A DNA stretch of 43,404 nucleotides from an uncultured Porphyromonas sp. (GTDB taxonomy: Bacteria > Bacteroidota > Bacteroidia > Bacteroidales > Porphyromonadaceae). Position 1 is the stretch's first letter, and the number at the start of each line of letters is the position of its first letter. The notes under the pieces are model-generated. The model worked only from the letters and a program-made list of their open reading frames with translations. It was not told the DNA's origin and ran no database searches. The translations under genes were made by a program, and so were the position numbers. Below, piece after piece: positions 1 to 8,400 of this stretch. The stretch is taken from assembly GCF_902489635.1 (NCBI RefSeq), contig NZ_CABUAN010000016.1, positions 1 through 43,404 on the forward strand. The letters are read 5' to 3'.

Positions 1-88
1 GATTAGAAGTTAGAGATTAGAGATCCGATCACTCTGATAGCTCCGATGGTTCCGATAGCTAACAGCCAATAGCTAACAGCTAACAGCC
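1..88. repeat. Composite tandem repeat array (modules A3-B4-C4)
   Basis: Three kinds of short tandem unit follow one another without gaps. Module A is three heptamers of the form RRTTAGA (1-21). Module B is four nonamers beginning CCGAT or CTGAT (25-33, 34-42, 43-51, 52-60). Module C is four heptamers of the form AACAGCC/AATAGCT (61-67, 68-74, 75-81, 82-88). The same three modules recur in other spacers of this window, in the same order at 35346-35460 and inverted at 26421-26535. The array lies upstream of the feoAB regulatory region. No coding potential was seen. Confidence 0.85.
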
Positions 89-95
89 AATCCAT

Positions 96-125
96 GGGCT
101 GACACATTTTATATATAATGAGCCC
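96..125. other. AT-rich imperfect hairpin, element D
   Basis: GGGCT (96-100) and AGCCC (121-125) bracket an AT-rich core in which CATT and AATG also pair, with GACA left as a bulge. A near-identical 25-nt stretch (one difference) lies at 16735-16759 upstream of dxs, again right after module A/B/C repeats. It could be a terminator for a gene left of the window or part of the repeat family. Confidence 0.45.
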
Positions 126-140
126 CTCAGAAAAAGAAAG

Positions 141-156
141 TACCTACTATTAGGTA
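141..156. promoter_or_regulatory. Palindromic operator candidate upstream of feoAB
   Basis: TACCTA (141-146), a 4-bp spacer and TAGGTA (151-156) form a perfect inverted repeat about 45 bp upstream of the feoAB -7 box. The identical 6+4+6 palindrome core overlaps the promoter of the ferredoxin gene (15967-15986). Inference: a shared metal- or redox-responsive regulator, for example of the DtxR/MntR or Fur type, binds both. Confidence 0.5.
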
Positions 157-189
157 GTATCTAGATCTGAGCACTCGGTCAGCTTTTGC

Positions 190-197
190 TAACTTTG
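190..197 (+). promoter_or_regulatory. -7 box of feoAB promoter
   Basis: TAACTTTG matches the Bacteroidota -7 consensus TAnnTTTG. Only 6 nt separate it from the ATG at 204, so transcription should begin at or next to the start codon. No clear TTTG -33 element was found at the usual 19-21 bp spacing, which fits a regulated promoter. Confidence 0.6.
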
Positions 198-203
198 TGG
201 CAC

Positions 204-2726
204 ATGAAATTGTCGGAGTTACATAATGGCGACCGGGCTCGTATCCTATCGGTCGGTGGGCATGGAGCCTTTCGCAAGCGTATCCTAGAGATGGGCTTCG
301 TGCAGGGGCAGGTCGTGGAGGTGATCCAAGCGGCTCCGCTGAGGGATCCTATCTACTATCGACTGATGGACTACAACGTCTCGCTGCGTCGCAAAGAGGC
401 GGGACTCATCACGGTAGAGCTCATCGACCAGTCGTCCCCTGTGGAGGAGCTGCCGCCGCTGGCACATGCGTTCGTACATAGAGGTGCGGGGTCATCACTT
501 ACAGAGAGTGCAGCCTCCGATCGTGTCGCCATCTCTCGCTCGATACGTGTCGCCCTCATAGGCAACCCGAATAGTGGCAAGACGACCCTCTTTAACCATG
601 CCAGTGGGGCGCATGAGCGCGTCGGCAACTACAGCGGGGTGACCGTCGAGGCAAAGGAGGCACACTTCGACTATCAAGGCGTTCGCTACGAACTGATAGA
701 TCTCCCCGGCACCTATTCGCTATCGCCCTATTCGCCAGAAGAGCTTTACATACGTGACTATTTGACCAACGAGGAGACACGTCCCGATGTGGTCATCGAT
801 GTGCTCGACGCGACCAACCTAGAGCGTCAGCTATACCTAGCTGTGCAGGTACGCGAGATGGGCATCCCAATGGTTACGGCGCTCAACATGTGGGACGAGT
901 TCGAGCAGAAGAAGAATCAGCTCGACATACAGCAACTCTCCCACCTTCTAGGTACCCCGATGGTACCGACCATCTGCCGCAAGGGTGTGGGTGTTTTTGA
1001 GCTTTTTGATAAGGTGCGTCAGCTCGTTGATGAAGATCTCTATGCCGATCGGCGCTTCCTGCAGATCAACTACGGGACAGACCTCGAGCAGAGCATAGCA
1101 ACCCTGCAGACGAAGCTCACCGAGCATGCGACCTTCCCCGACCACCTGTCTCCGCGCTACTTAGCGGTCAAGCTCCTCGAGGACGACCCGCACACGCAGA
1201 GCTTTATCAAGCAGCAAGCAAAGGGTGAGTACCTCCTCACCGCCACAGCCTATGAGGAGGACAGACTGCGCAAGAACCACTTCAGCGAGGAGGATCTGGA
1301 GAACTATATCATCAATCAGCGGTACGGCTTCATAGCAGGCGCGCTCAGAGAGACCTACCGTCCGAACAAGCGGCGCATACGCACCATGACGGATCGTATA
1401 GACAACCTCCTCATACACCCCATCTGGGGCTATCCGATCTTTCTCGTCTTCCTCTTTATCATGTTTGAGGCGACTTTTGCCTTGGGAGCCTTCCCGATGG
1501 ACTGGATCGAGGCGGGCGTAGATGCTTTTGGCGCTTGGATCCACGGGTTGATGTCGCCAGGGCCTCTACGTGACCTCCTGGTGACGGGCGTCATAGGCGG
1601 CGTGGGCGGTGTGCTCGTCTTCCTACCAAACATCCTCATCCTCTACCTCTTTATATCTATCATGGAGGACACGGGCTATATGGCTCGAGCCACCTTCCTG
1701 ATGGATAAACTAATGCACCACATGGGACTGCACGGCAAGTCCTTCATCCCACTCATCATGGGCTTCGGGTGCAACGTCCCTGCCGTGATGGCATCCCGCA
1801 CGATCGAGAGCCGGCAGAGCCGCATCATCACGGTGCTAGTCACCTCGCTGATGAGCTGTAGCGCTAGACTACCAGTTTACATCCTCATTGCGGGGACCTT
1901 CTTCCCACAGAGTGCTGGGCTGGTACTCTTCGGGCTGTACGCACTGGGTGTGCTACTGGCCTTCCTACTGGCGAAGCTTTTCCGCCGGGTACTCTTCAAG
2001 TCGGAGGATCTCCCCTTCGTCATGGAGCTACCTCCGTATCGTATCCCGATGGCGCGTGCCGTGGGCATACACATGTGGGACAAAGCGCGTGAGTACCTCC
2101 ACAAGATGGGATCAGTGATCCTCGTGGCGTCGATTGTCATCTGGGCACTGGGCTACTATCCTCGTGAGGAGGTGATGTCTCGGGCTGATGAGCAGATAGC
2201 TCAGGTGCAGCAGCAGAGCACGCTCTCTGAGAGTGAGCGCAGTGAGCAGGTCGCCGAGATAGAGCGTCAAGCGTACATGGAGCAGCAAGAGGGCTCTTAC
2301 CTAGCACGCATCGGGCAGACGGTGCAGCCGGTCCTAGCACCACTCGGCTTCGACTGGAAGCTCAGCGTGGCGCTTGTGGCTGGTCTACCGGCCAAAGAGG
2401 TGGTCGTCAGTTCCCTCAGCGTCATCTACACGGGCAATGAGACGGTAGACGAGGATAGCGAAGACTTTGCCGTGGGTAGCTCAGCACTCTCCCGACAGAT
2501 GCGCCAAGAGAAAGATCCCGTCACGGGAGAGCCACTCTACACACCGCTGATAGCGATCTGCTTCCTCATCTTCGTGCTCATCTACATGCCTTGTGTTGCC
2601 ACTGTGGTCGCTGTCTCAAAGGAGCTCAACAGTGCCTGGTGGGGACTCTTTGTGGTCGTCTACACCTGCGTGCTGGCCTGGATCGTTGCTTATCTGGCAC
2701 GACTGATAGGGCTACTCATTATATAA
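204..2726 (+). CDS. feoB: FeoA-FeoB fusion, ferrous iron transport protein
   Basis: GTP-dependent Fe(II) importer of the inner membrane. Residues 1-75 form an FeoA (SH3-like) domain, which is a separate protein in enterobacteria. After a linker comes the FeoB G domain with the P-loop GNPNSGKT (120-127), a G3 motif DLPGTY near 173, and then the membrane domain with the Cys-containing Gate motifs MGFGCNVPA and SCSARLPVY. Total 840 residues, normal for a FeoAB fusion. The TTG at 186 would extend the frame but lies within the promoter, and the FeoA domain begins at the ATG at 204, so that start is chosen. An 11-bp gap leads to the small Cys-rich partner gene. A palindromic operator upstream suggests metal control. 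Confidence 0.95.
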   Translation: MKLSELHNGDRARILSVGGHGAFRKRILEMGFVQGQVVEVIQAAPLRDPIYYRLMDYNVSLRRKEAGLITVELIDQSSPVEELPPLAHAFVHRGAGSSLTESAASDRVAISRSIRVALIGNPNSGKTTLFNHASGAHERVGNYSGVTVEAKEAHFDYQGVRYELIDLPGTYSLSPYSPEELYIRDYLTNEETRPDVVIDVLDATNLERQLYLAVQVREMGIPMVTALNMWDEFEQKKNQLDIQQLSHLLGTPMVPTICRKGVGVFELFDKVRQLVDEDLYADRRFLQINYGTDLEQSIATLQTKLTEHATFPDHLSPRYLAVKLLEDDPHTQSFIKQQAKGEYLLTATAYEEDRLRKNHFSEEDLENYIINQRYGFIAGALRETYRPNKRRIRTMTDRIDNLLIHPIWGYPIFLVFLFIMFEATFALGAFPMDWIEAGVDAFGAWIHGLMSPGPLRDLLVTGVIGGVGGVLVFLPNILILYLFISIMEDTGYMARATFLMDKLMHHMGLHGKSFIPLIMGFGCNVPAVMASRTIESRQSRIITVLVTSLMSCSARLPVYILIAGTFFPQSAGLVLFGLYALGVLLAFLLAKLFRRVLFKSEDLPFVMELPPYRIPMARAVGIHMWDKAREYLHKMGSVILVASIVIWALGYYPREEVMSRADEQIAQVQQQSTLSESERSEQVAEIERQAYMEQQEGSYLARIGQTVQPVLAPLGFDWKLSVALVAGLPAKEVVVSSLSVIYTGNETVDEDSEDFAVGSSALSRQMRQEKDPVTGEPLYTPLIAICFLIFVLIYMPCVATVVAVSKELNSAWWGLFVVVYTCVLAWIVAYLARLIGLLII

Positions 2727-2737
2727 TAGGTGTCGCT

Positions 2738-2920
2738 ATGGATCTGCAGACAGTCATCGTACTACTCATCATCGCTGTCACGCTGCTCTACATCATTCGT
2801 AGCGTGTGGCGACTGATACGCCGACCGCGAGGAGCCGCAGGCTGCGCCGGATGCTCTGCCTGCCACCATAGCAAGCCCGCTACGCCGAAGAAGTCTTCCA
2901 AGAGAGACTGCTGCGCTTAA
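2738..2920 (+). CDS. FeoB-associated Cys-rich membrane protein, copy 1
   Basis: A 60-residue protein with one N-terminal membrane helix (about residues 4-20), a strongly basic stretch (RSVWRLIRRPRG) and a Cys-rich tail, GCAGCSAC plus a terminal CC. This is the layout of the FeoB-associated Cys-rich membrane proteins often found directly after feoB, and the gene starts 11 bp after the feoB stop. It probably shares the feoB message and may bind iron or support FeoB at the membrane; its exact role is not established. A paralogue at 10184-10342 shares 39 consecutive identical nucleotides with it. Confidence 0.85.
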   Translation: MDLQTVIVLLIIAVTLLYIIRSVWRLIRRPRGAAGCAGCSACHHSKPATPKKSSKRDCCA

Positions 2921-3013
2921 GTCTGCACAGCATCTCGCAACTCTTCCTTCGGAGTCCTATTGAGGCTGTTGCATAAAGGCGAATCGCTGTGTTGCTTTCG
3001 GGGTTCGACTTCG

Positions 3014-3061
3014 GTCACTCCGATAGCTCTGCTCTCTAATCGCTATTCCCGTGAGGGAATA
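3014..3061. repeat. Decayed composite repeat with one solitary palindrome
   Basis: The 305-bp spacer between the iron genes and the surface operon holds a remnant of the repeat family: a B-like nonamer (CACTCCGAT), an A-like heptamer in reverse (TCTCTAATC) and a palindrome TATTCCC-GTGA-GGGAATA at 3044-3061 that resembles one rung of the palindrome ladders. The rest of the spacer up to 3013 has only a weak hairpin near 2936-2973. Confidence 0.5.
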
Positions 3062-3095
3062 CCGATTATGTCAAAAGAAATACCGATTATGTCAA
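3058..3095 (+). promoter_or_regulatory. Direct-repeat regulator site of the surface operon
   Basis: The 17-mer AATACCGATTATGTCAA occurs twice, at 3058-3074 and 3079-3095, giving a 21-bp period (two helical turns). It lies 33-70 bp upstream of the -7 box at 3128. Tandem half-sites with this period are what dimeric activators of the LytTR type bind, among others; which protein binds here is unknown. Confidence 0.5.
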
Positions 3096-3127
3096 GTCTT
3101 TTAAGGAAGAACTCGCTACATTATAGC

Positions 3128-3135
3128 TAACTTTG
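3128..3135 (+). promoter_or_regulatory. -7 box of the fimbrial-type operon
   Basis: TAACTTTG matches TAnnTTTG and lies 90 bp before the first start codon, giving a leader of roughly 85 nt. No TTTG element is seen at the -33 position; the direct repeats just upstream suggest activator-dependent transcription. Confidence 0.55.
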
Positions 3136-3225
3136 CACGGATACTCCCCAATGGCATCTTAGCCTTGCGATCTACTCTTTTCCTCTAAACCGACATCCCT
3201 GATCTCTCAATCTCAGCTACAACTC

Positions 3226-4185
3226 ATGAAGCGACACACTATATATAGTATACTCCTGCTGCCCCTCCTCCTCTTATCACTCGTCAGCTGTGATAAGTTT
3301 GTATATGATCGAGGCGAGTGCCCTACGATACTGGTCTTCACACCCTATATGCAGACGCCCTGTATGTCTGACTCGGCTTACATAGGCAAGGCTGCAGATC
3401 TACACTTACTCATCAGTGACCCCTCATCAGGAGAGATCGTCGCTTATAAGCATCTAGAGTCTGTCGATCTGACTGCAGCCTCTAGGATAGAGGTCCCCGT
3501 ATCGAACAAGGACAGTGAGACCTATCGCTACACCATCTGGGTGGGAGCTACCCCCCAGCACTACACCATGAGTGACCTGGCTCCAGCCTCAGGCAATAAG
3601 CATCCCGACTGCCGCCTAGCACTCCAGCTCACTGAGCAAGATAGACACGAGGGTCTACTGCCCGAGCCACTCTACTTTGCCACAGACACCTTCGTTTGCC
3701 CCGCTTCACCAGAGGGCTCAAGTATCAGAGTGCCTGTCGCGCCAAACCTCACGCGCTACAGCAACGACTTTGACATAAGCCTTACCGAGCTACCCAGCAA
3801 GATCATCTATCCGCTCCATATAGAGATCGAGGATAACAACGCTGCTTACGACTTCATGGGTCAGCTGACCAATCCTACGAAGCATGTCATCTACCAGGCG
3901 CCACTACCCAACGAGGGTACGACGCGCAGCACGCGTCTGAGCACGCTACGACTAGATGATCCTAAGACCCTTCCTCAGCTGAGCCTCGTGCGCTCCGATA
4001 CGGGTGCTAAGATCTTTACCTATGATCTCAAGAAGCTGCTCGCTAAGAAGCCTGACTACCGCCCCGAGTGCCAGTTTGAGTACGGCGTAGAGATACGTCT
4101 CAAGACGCTTCCCGACAACACGCACTACGCTGTCGATATCTTTGTCGATGGCTGGAGGGTACACTCCTACGAGATAGAACTTTAA
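3226..4185 (+). CDS. FimB/Mfa2-family fimbrial anchor lipoprotein
   Basis: A 319-residue predicted lipoprotein. The signal peptide ends in a lipobox LVSC with Cys22 as the lipidated residue. The mature start CDKFVYDRGECP and the beta-rich body fit the FimB/Mfa2 family. In P. gingivalis these proteins anchor the fimbrium to the outer membrane and limit its length. It is the first gene of a three-gene operon, 33 bp before the FimA-like gene. Having the anchor gene first differs from the P. gingivalis order, where the major pilin (fimA or mfa1) comes first. Assignment rests on the N-terminal pattern and context; no structural residues can be checked by eye. Confidence 0.72.
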   Translation: MKRHTIYSILLLPLLLLSLVSCDKFVYDRGECPTILVFTPYMQTPCMSDSAYIGKAADLHLLISDPSSGEIVAYKHLESVDLTAASRIEVPVSNKDSETYRYTIWVGATPQHYTMSDLAPASGNKHPDCRLALQLTEQDRHEGLLPEPLYFATDTFVCPASPEGSSIRVPVAPNLTRYSNDFDISLTELPSKIIYPLHIEIEDNNAAYDFMGQLTNPTKHVIYQAPLPNEGTTRSTRLSTLRLDDPKTLPQLSLVRSDTGAKIFTYDLKKLLAKKPDYRPECQFEYGVEIRLKTLPDNTHYAVDIFVDGWRVHSYEIEL

Positions 4186-4218
4186 GCATTTCCCCCTAAT
4201 CAACGCTGTCACATCACT

Positions 4219-5442
4219 ATGAATAGACTACGACATACCAACATATATACGCTCCTCCTCATCTTGGGGGCACTCCTCACCAGCACCAGTTGCGTGCGGG
4301 ACTACAACAGTCTTGAGGGAGAGGATGAGACAGGTTATGTATCGATTCAGTTTGACTTACTTCATGCCCTGCACTCCAACGGTCTCAGAGGAAACTCGAT
4401 GGAGGAGCTAGACAACAAGCTCCAGGAGCTCCGTATGATCGTCTTCCCTGAGGGTGAGAATGCCTCGGTTATCAATCTCCTAGCGACCAACCAGCAACGA
4501 GAAAATAAGCGCATTATCTTCAAGCTTAGCAAGCTACAGAAGTATGACTTCTACTTCATCGCCAATGAGTCTGCTTCAGGACAGAAAGGCTCTGACCTGG
4601 CATTTCTCGACAATCAGGAGGTGATACTGCGGAGTCAGCTCGAAGAGATGAAGACGGTAAAAGCTCCCAACATTGTCTCCGAAAAGGAGTTGACCGGTGT
4701 CGGCACTTCGATTATGATGACGGCACTGTATAAAGGGGTGCTCATCTCGGAGTCTCTGCAAGGAGCGGGCACTCAGAGCTCTCCCTATATTGTTGACCTG
4801 ACTAAGTTCAATGAAGTCCAGCGCCCCAATCTTACCGCCACAAATAGAGCTCCTGCCGAGCTGATGCGCTCCCTAGCCAAAGTGGAGCTAACACTCAAGG
4901 GGATCGTAGCTATCCGCACTAAGCCAGGCTCCACAGCCAGCAACCCTCAGTACAACTACTCTTGGGTACTTCCATACGGCTACAAAGAAAGTTCGAAGCT
5001 CCTCATCGAGATCCTCAATATGCCGAAGAGCTACACGCTCTTCCCGAGCAATCGGCTGACTGATATAGCGACGGTGGGTACACAGCCTCCTTATCAGTTT
5101 AGCTTTAATGGAGATCCCAATCCAGATTATATCGTTCCACCTACTATGACAGGCCCCTCTATCGGAGGTATCTATATGGGCGACTACAAGATCACGCTCT
5201 ATCTACCCGAGTATCTAGCCTCTTCACAACTCGCAGAGGCGCAGAGACCCGCCATCAAGATCACCTATCAGGTGGCAGGCTCCGACGATAAGCTGAGCAA
5301 GATCTACCCCATTCAAAACGGCACACCTGCTTCTACCGACTACGAGACGGTGCTGGCTGGGTTGACTGATCGACCCGACTGGAACGTCTACCGCAATCGC
5401 TTCTACCAGATTCAGGTCAATATAATGGGCAAGCAGTTCTAA
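4219..5442 (+). CDS. FimA-like fimbrillin lipoprotein
   Basis: A 407-residue lipoprotein with signal peptide and Cys25 in the lipobox STSC. The sequence has features of FimA/Mfa1-type pilins: an N-terminal VSIQFDLLHAL strand, SLAKVELTLKG in the middle, and a C-terminal NRFYQIQVNIMGKQF that resembles the terminal strands of these Ig-like proteins. In the family, lipidated precursors reach the outer surface, are cleaved by an Arg-specific protease and polymerise by strand exchange. It could be the shaft pilin or a minor tip-complex subunit of the FimE/Mfa4 kind; sequence alone does not decide. Lies 33 bp after the anchor gene and 22 bp before the large T9SS cargo. Confidence 0.65.
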   Translation: MNRLRHTNIYTLLLILGALLTSTSCVRDYNSLEGEDETGYVSIQFDLLHALHSNGLRGNSMEELDNKLQELRMIVFPEGENASVINLLATNQQRENKRIIFKLSKLQKYDFYFIANESASGQKGSDLAFLDNQEVILRSQLEEMKTVKAPNIVSEKELTGVGTSIMMTALYKGVLISESLQGAGTQSSPYIVDLTKFNEVQRPNLTATNRAPAELMRSLAKVELTLKGIVAIRTKPGSTASNPQYNYSWVLPYGYKESSKLLIEILNMPKSYTLFPSNRLTDIATVGTQPPYQFSFNGDPNPDYIVPPTMTGPSIGGIYMGDYKITLYLPEYLASSQLAEAQRPAIKITYQVAGSDDKLSKIYPIQNGTPASTDYETVLAGLTDRPDWNVYRNRFYQIQVNIMGKQF

Positions 5443-5464
5443 GTCGCCCATATCTCTAACACCT

Positions 5465-8400
5465 ATGTTCGCTTGTACTATGATTATGAATACCCCTTCA
5501 CCACATATTACGCTCAGTGCCGTAGCTAGACGCTTTAGTCTAGTCTGGCTGATGCTCCTCTTGGGTACGCTCTCCATCTTTGCGCAGAGTGCCTCCGACT
5601 TTTCCGTTACGGTGGTCTCGACTCCGTCTACCTGCGTACAAAATGGTCAGGTCGAGATAAAAGTAAGCAAAGTCCCTGGGGCTCCTACCAACTATACTTA
5701 CAAAGCTTACTACGATCTCCTCAATTCTAAGGGAACCTCGGTTACGACACCTCAAGGCTATGTTGCAAACAATGTCATCACGAACCTCTATCCAGGCACC
5801 TATACGGCTCTCGTACGGATCGAGGTACAGGAGACAGGCCTTAAGATAGATTTGCCATCTAAAAAGACTACAGTCACCTCCACTTACAAGAATCCAACCA
5901 TCAAGGTTCGTGAGGTGCGTAAGTCTCTTAACAACTATCGCCCCAATGGTAGTAGTACGCCCGTTCCTACCGGCATCCTCTCCGTCACGGTGCTGGATGG
6001 CAATGGCCCCTATACGCTCACGATCGAAGCGGCACCGACAGCTTATAAGGGAAAGAAGGAGTTCTCCTTGGAGAAGGGTAAGGAGCTCTTCTTCTACGAG
6101 GTGCCCTCAGGGCAGTATCGCCTCAAGGTCACTGATGCTTGTGGAGTCGCTCCTGTTCAGACATTTGAGATGACGAACGTTCGTAGAGATCTGCCCAACG
6201 CCAACATAAGTTATTATAATATGCCATTTAGGAAATGGCTCACTATGACATCCGATATGCGTATGCGTCAGTGCGGATGGTTGAGACTTAACTATGAGAG
6301 TACGGAGAGTGATACGAATGAGCCTGACTTAAGGCCTTATTTTGATCATAAAGATACCTTGGCACGTTACTATGAATATGCTTGGCAGACTTGGTCTGAT
6401 TGGAAAGCTAGTAAGCCGAGAGTGTATCATGAGTTCCAAAAGACAGCACCTTTTGGTGCCACTAATTATGGCTCTGACGAAAATGCTATTTACTATAAGC
6501 TTCCCGATGGAGTGACCTATAAGATGATGGGTCAACAATCTAGTTTATATCATCCTCTAGCATTCATCCGTGTCAAGGGTTCTTCAGAGGAGTTGCCCAG
6601 AGGTTATTCTGCGGAGAATTATAGATGGTATGATGTTGACGTTGATTATGAAAGAGTTTCAGATCCTTGTAGTCCTACTTATGTACTTCAAGTAAAACCT
6701 CGTGGGGATCATGATAGACTCTCATGTCTCCCCATCACCGTTCGTGTAGTCTCTAAGACAAATCCTAATGATAAGCAGGAGCTCACGCTGACCGAAGATG
6801 TTTCTTCCTATACCGATTTTCCTAAACCGCTAAAGTATAGCGAGAACTATACATTGACTACGATCGCTGGCAATGGACAGACCAAAACCGAAACAATAGA
6901 GGCCATAACATGGCGGTATGGATTTTCCATCTCTACTAGTGACGATCATTGTATGGGTATAAAAAAGTATGCATCCCTCATAAGGAGACTCCCTTCTACT
7001 ACTTCGCTTGCTGGATATAAAATACGGTTCGTGTCGGCACCAGCAGATTTTACACCAGAAGAGGGAGCCTTAGCCGTCGGGGAGGAGTACACAATACCTA
7101 AAAACATGACGAGTAGTTATGTTTATCCATTCTCACCCAAAGCGAAAATAAATAGTGGTATCTACTACTATCTACCCGTAGGTGAGTACCGCTTTGAGCT
7201 TACGGATCCTTGTGGTACTAAGTACGATGTTAGACTGACTATAGGTTCGAATAAAGTACCACGCTATGCTGGAGATATAAGTCGCTTTGCCCCTCGCACT
7301 GTCAAAGAGGAGTGTGGTCGTGTACGTATCTATCCATTTGCAGGTGGATCGGAGGGGATACTTACTTGCGATGGAGTTTCTGCGCAACCTTACTTTAAGA
7401 TAACAAAACTCCCAAAGGGCGTTTCATATAGTGATATTAGATCCAATATTTCAGATGATTATGCTGAGTGGCGTAACTACAAGACATTTACCTCTTCCTA
7501 TAGTAATATAGCTGATTCGAAGTCGATCTATATAGACTTCCCTGCTACGGATGGAAGTGTAGATATCAAATTGTACTATGAAAAGTATTCTTCAGCACCT
7601 TGTCTACCAGCGACACAGCTGTCGCTAGAAAATCCTCCTCTGACTTTTGATCGAGACTCTTATATTGGTTATAGCTGTCCGTCTGGCACTTCGGGCTTGT
7701 TGCATATCGTCCCAGTAAACTGCGTAGGAAATGCGACCATCGAGATCTACGATACTGAGACCGGAGAGCTGAAGTATAGCTATACTAACGTGGATAAGAC
7801 TGCGGGAATCACTCAAGAGCTCAAAGGTACTGCCGAGAATCCTGTCCCATCAAGTTACCGCATTAAGATTACCGATCAGCAGTGTGACAACACCTCAGAA
7901 GAGGTTATCGCCATATACTCTCTGGCATCGCCATCAGCCATACGCTCTAAAGAGCAGCAGCGTAAGTTCTGCGTTGGCGATCGGATACAGTTAGAGGTCA
8001 TCAACTTAGGCGATAAAGTTTACACGTGGACCTTGCCTAATGGTGAGCAGAGGACTGGCCGTAAGCTCGTCATAGATCAAGCTGAGCTAGGGCATACTGG
8101 TACGTATACAGTCTCGGTATCAGCGGTCAAGTGTGATGGGGCTGAGACTAAAATCACTCTTACCACCGAGATCTCTGTCTCTCCTCGCGAGCTGTGGTGG
8201 AGACAAGAGGCTGAGGATCAGAACTGGAACAATCCTAACAACTGGTCTCAAGCTGATGGCACAGTCATCCAGGCTGTTCCCACCTCCTGTACTGATGTTC
8301 ATATCCCAGCACAGGTAGACAAGGGTTACCCCGACCTATCAGCACAGGGCACTGATAGAGATGTCTTTGGTGATCCAGTATGTGGTGATATCTACTTCCA

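Noticed and set aside
186..203. TTG start extending feoB by six codons
   Set aside because: It lies within the TAACTTTG promoter box and adds nothing to the FeoA domain.
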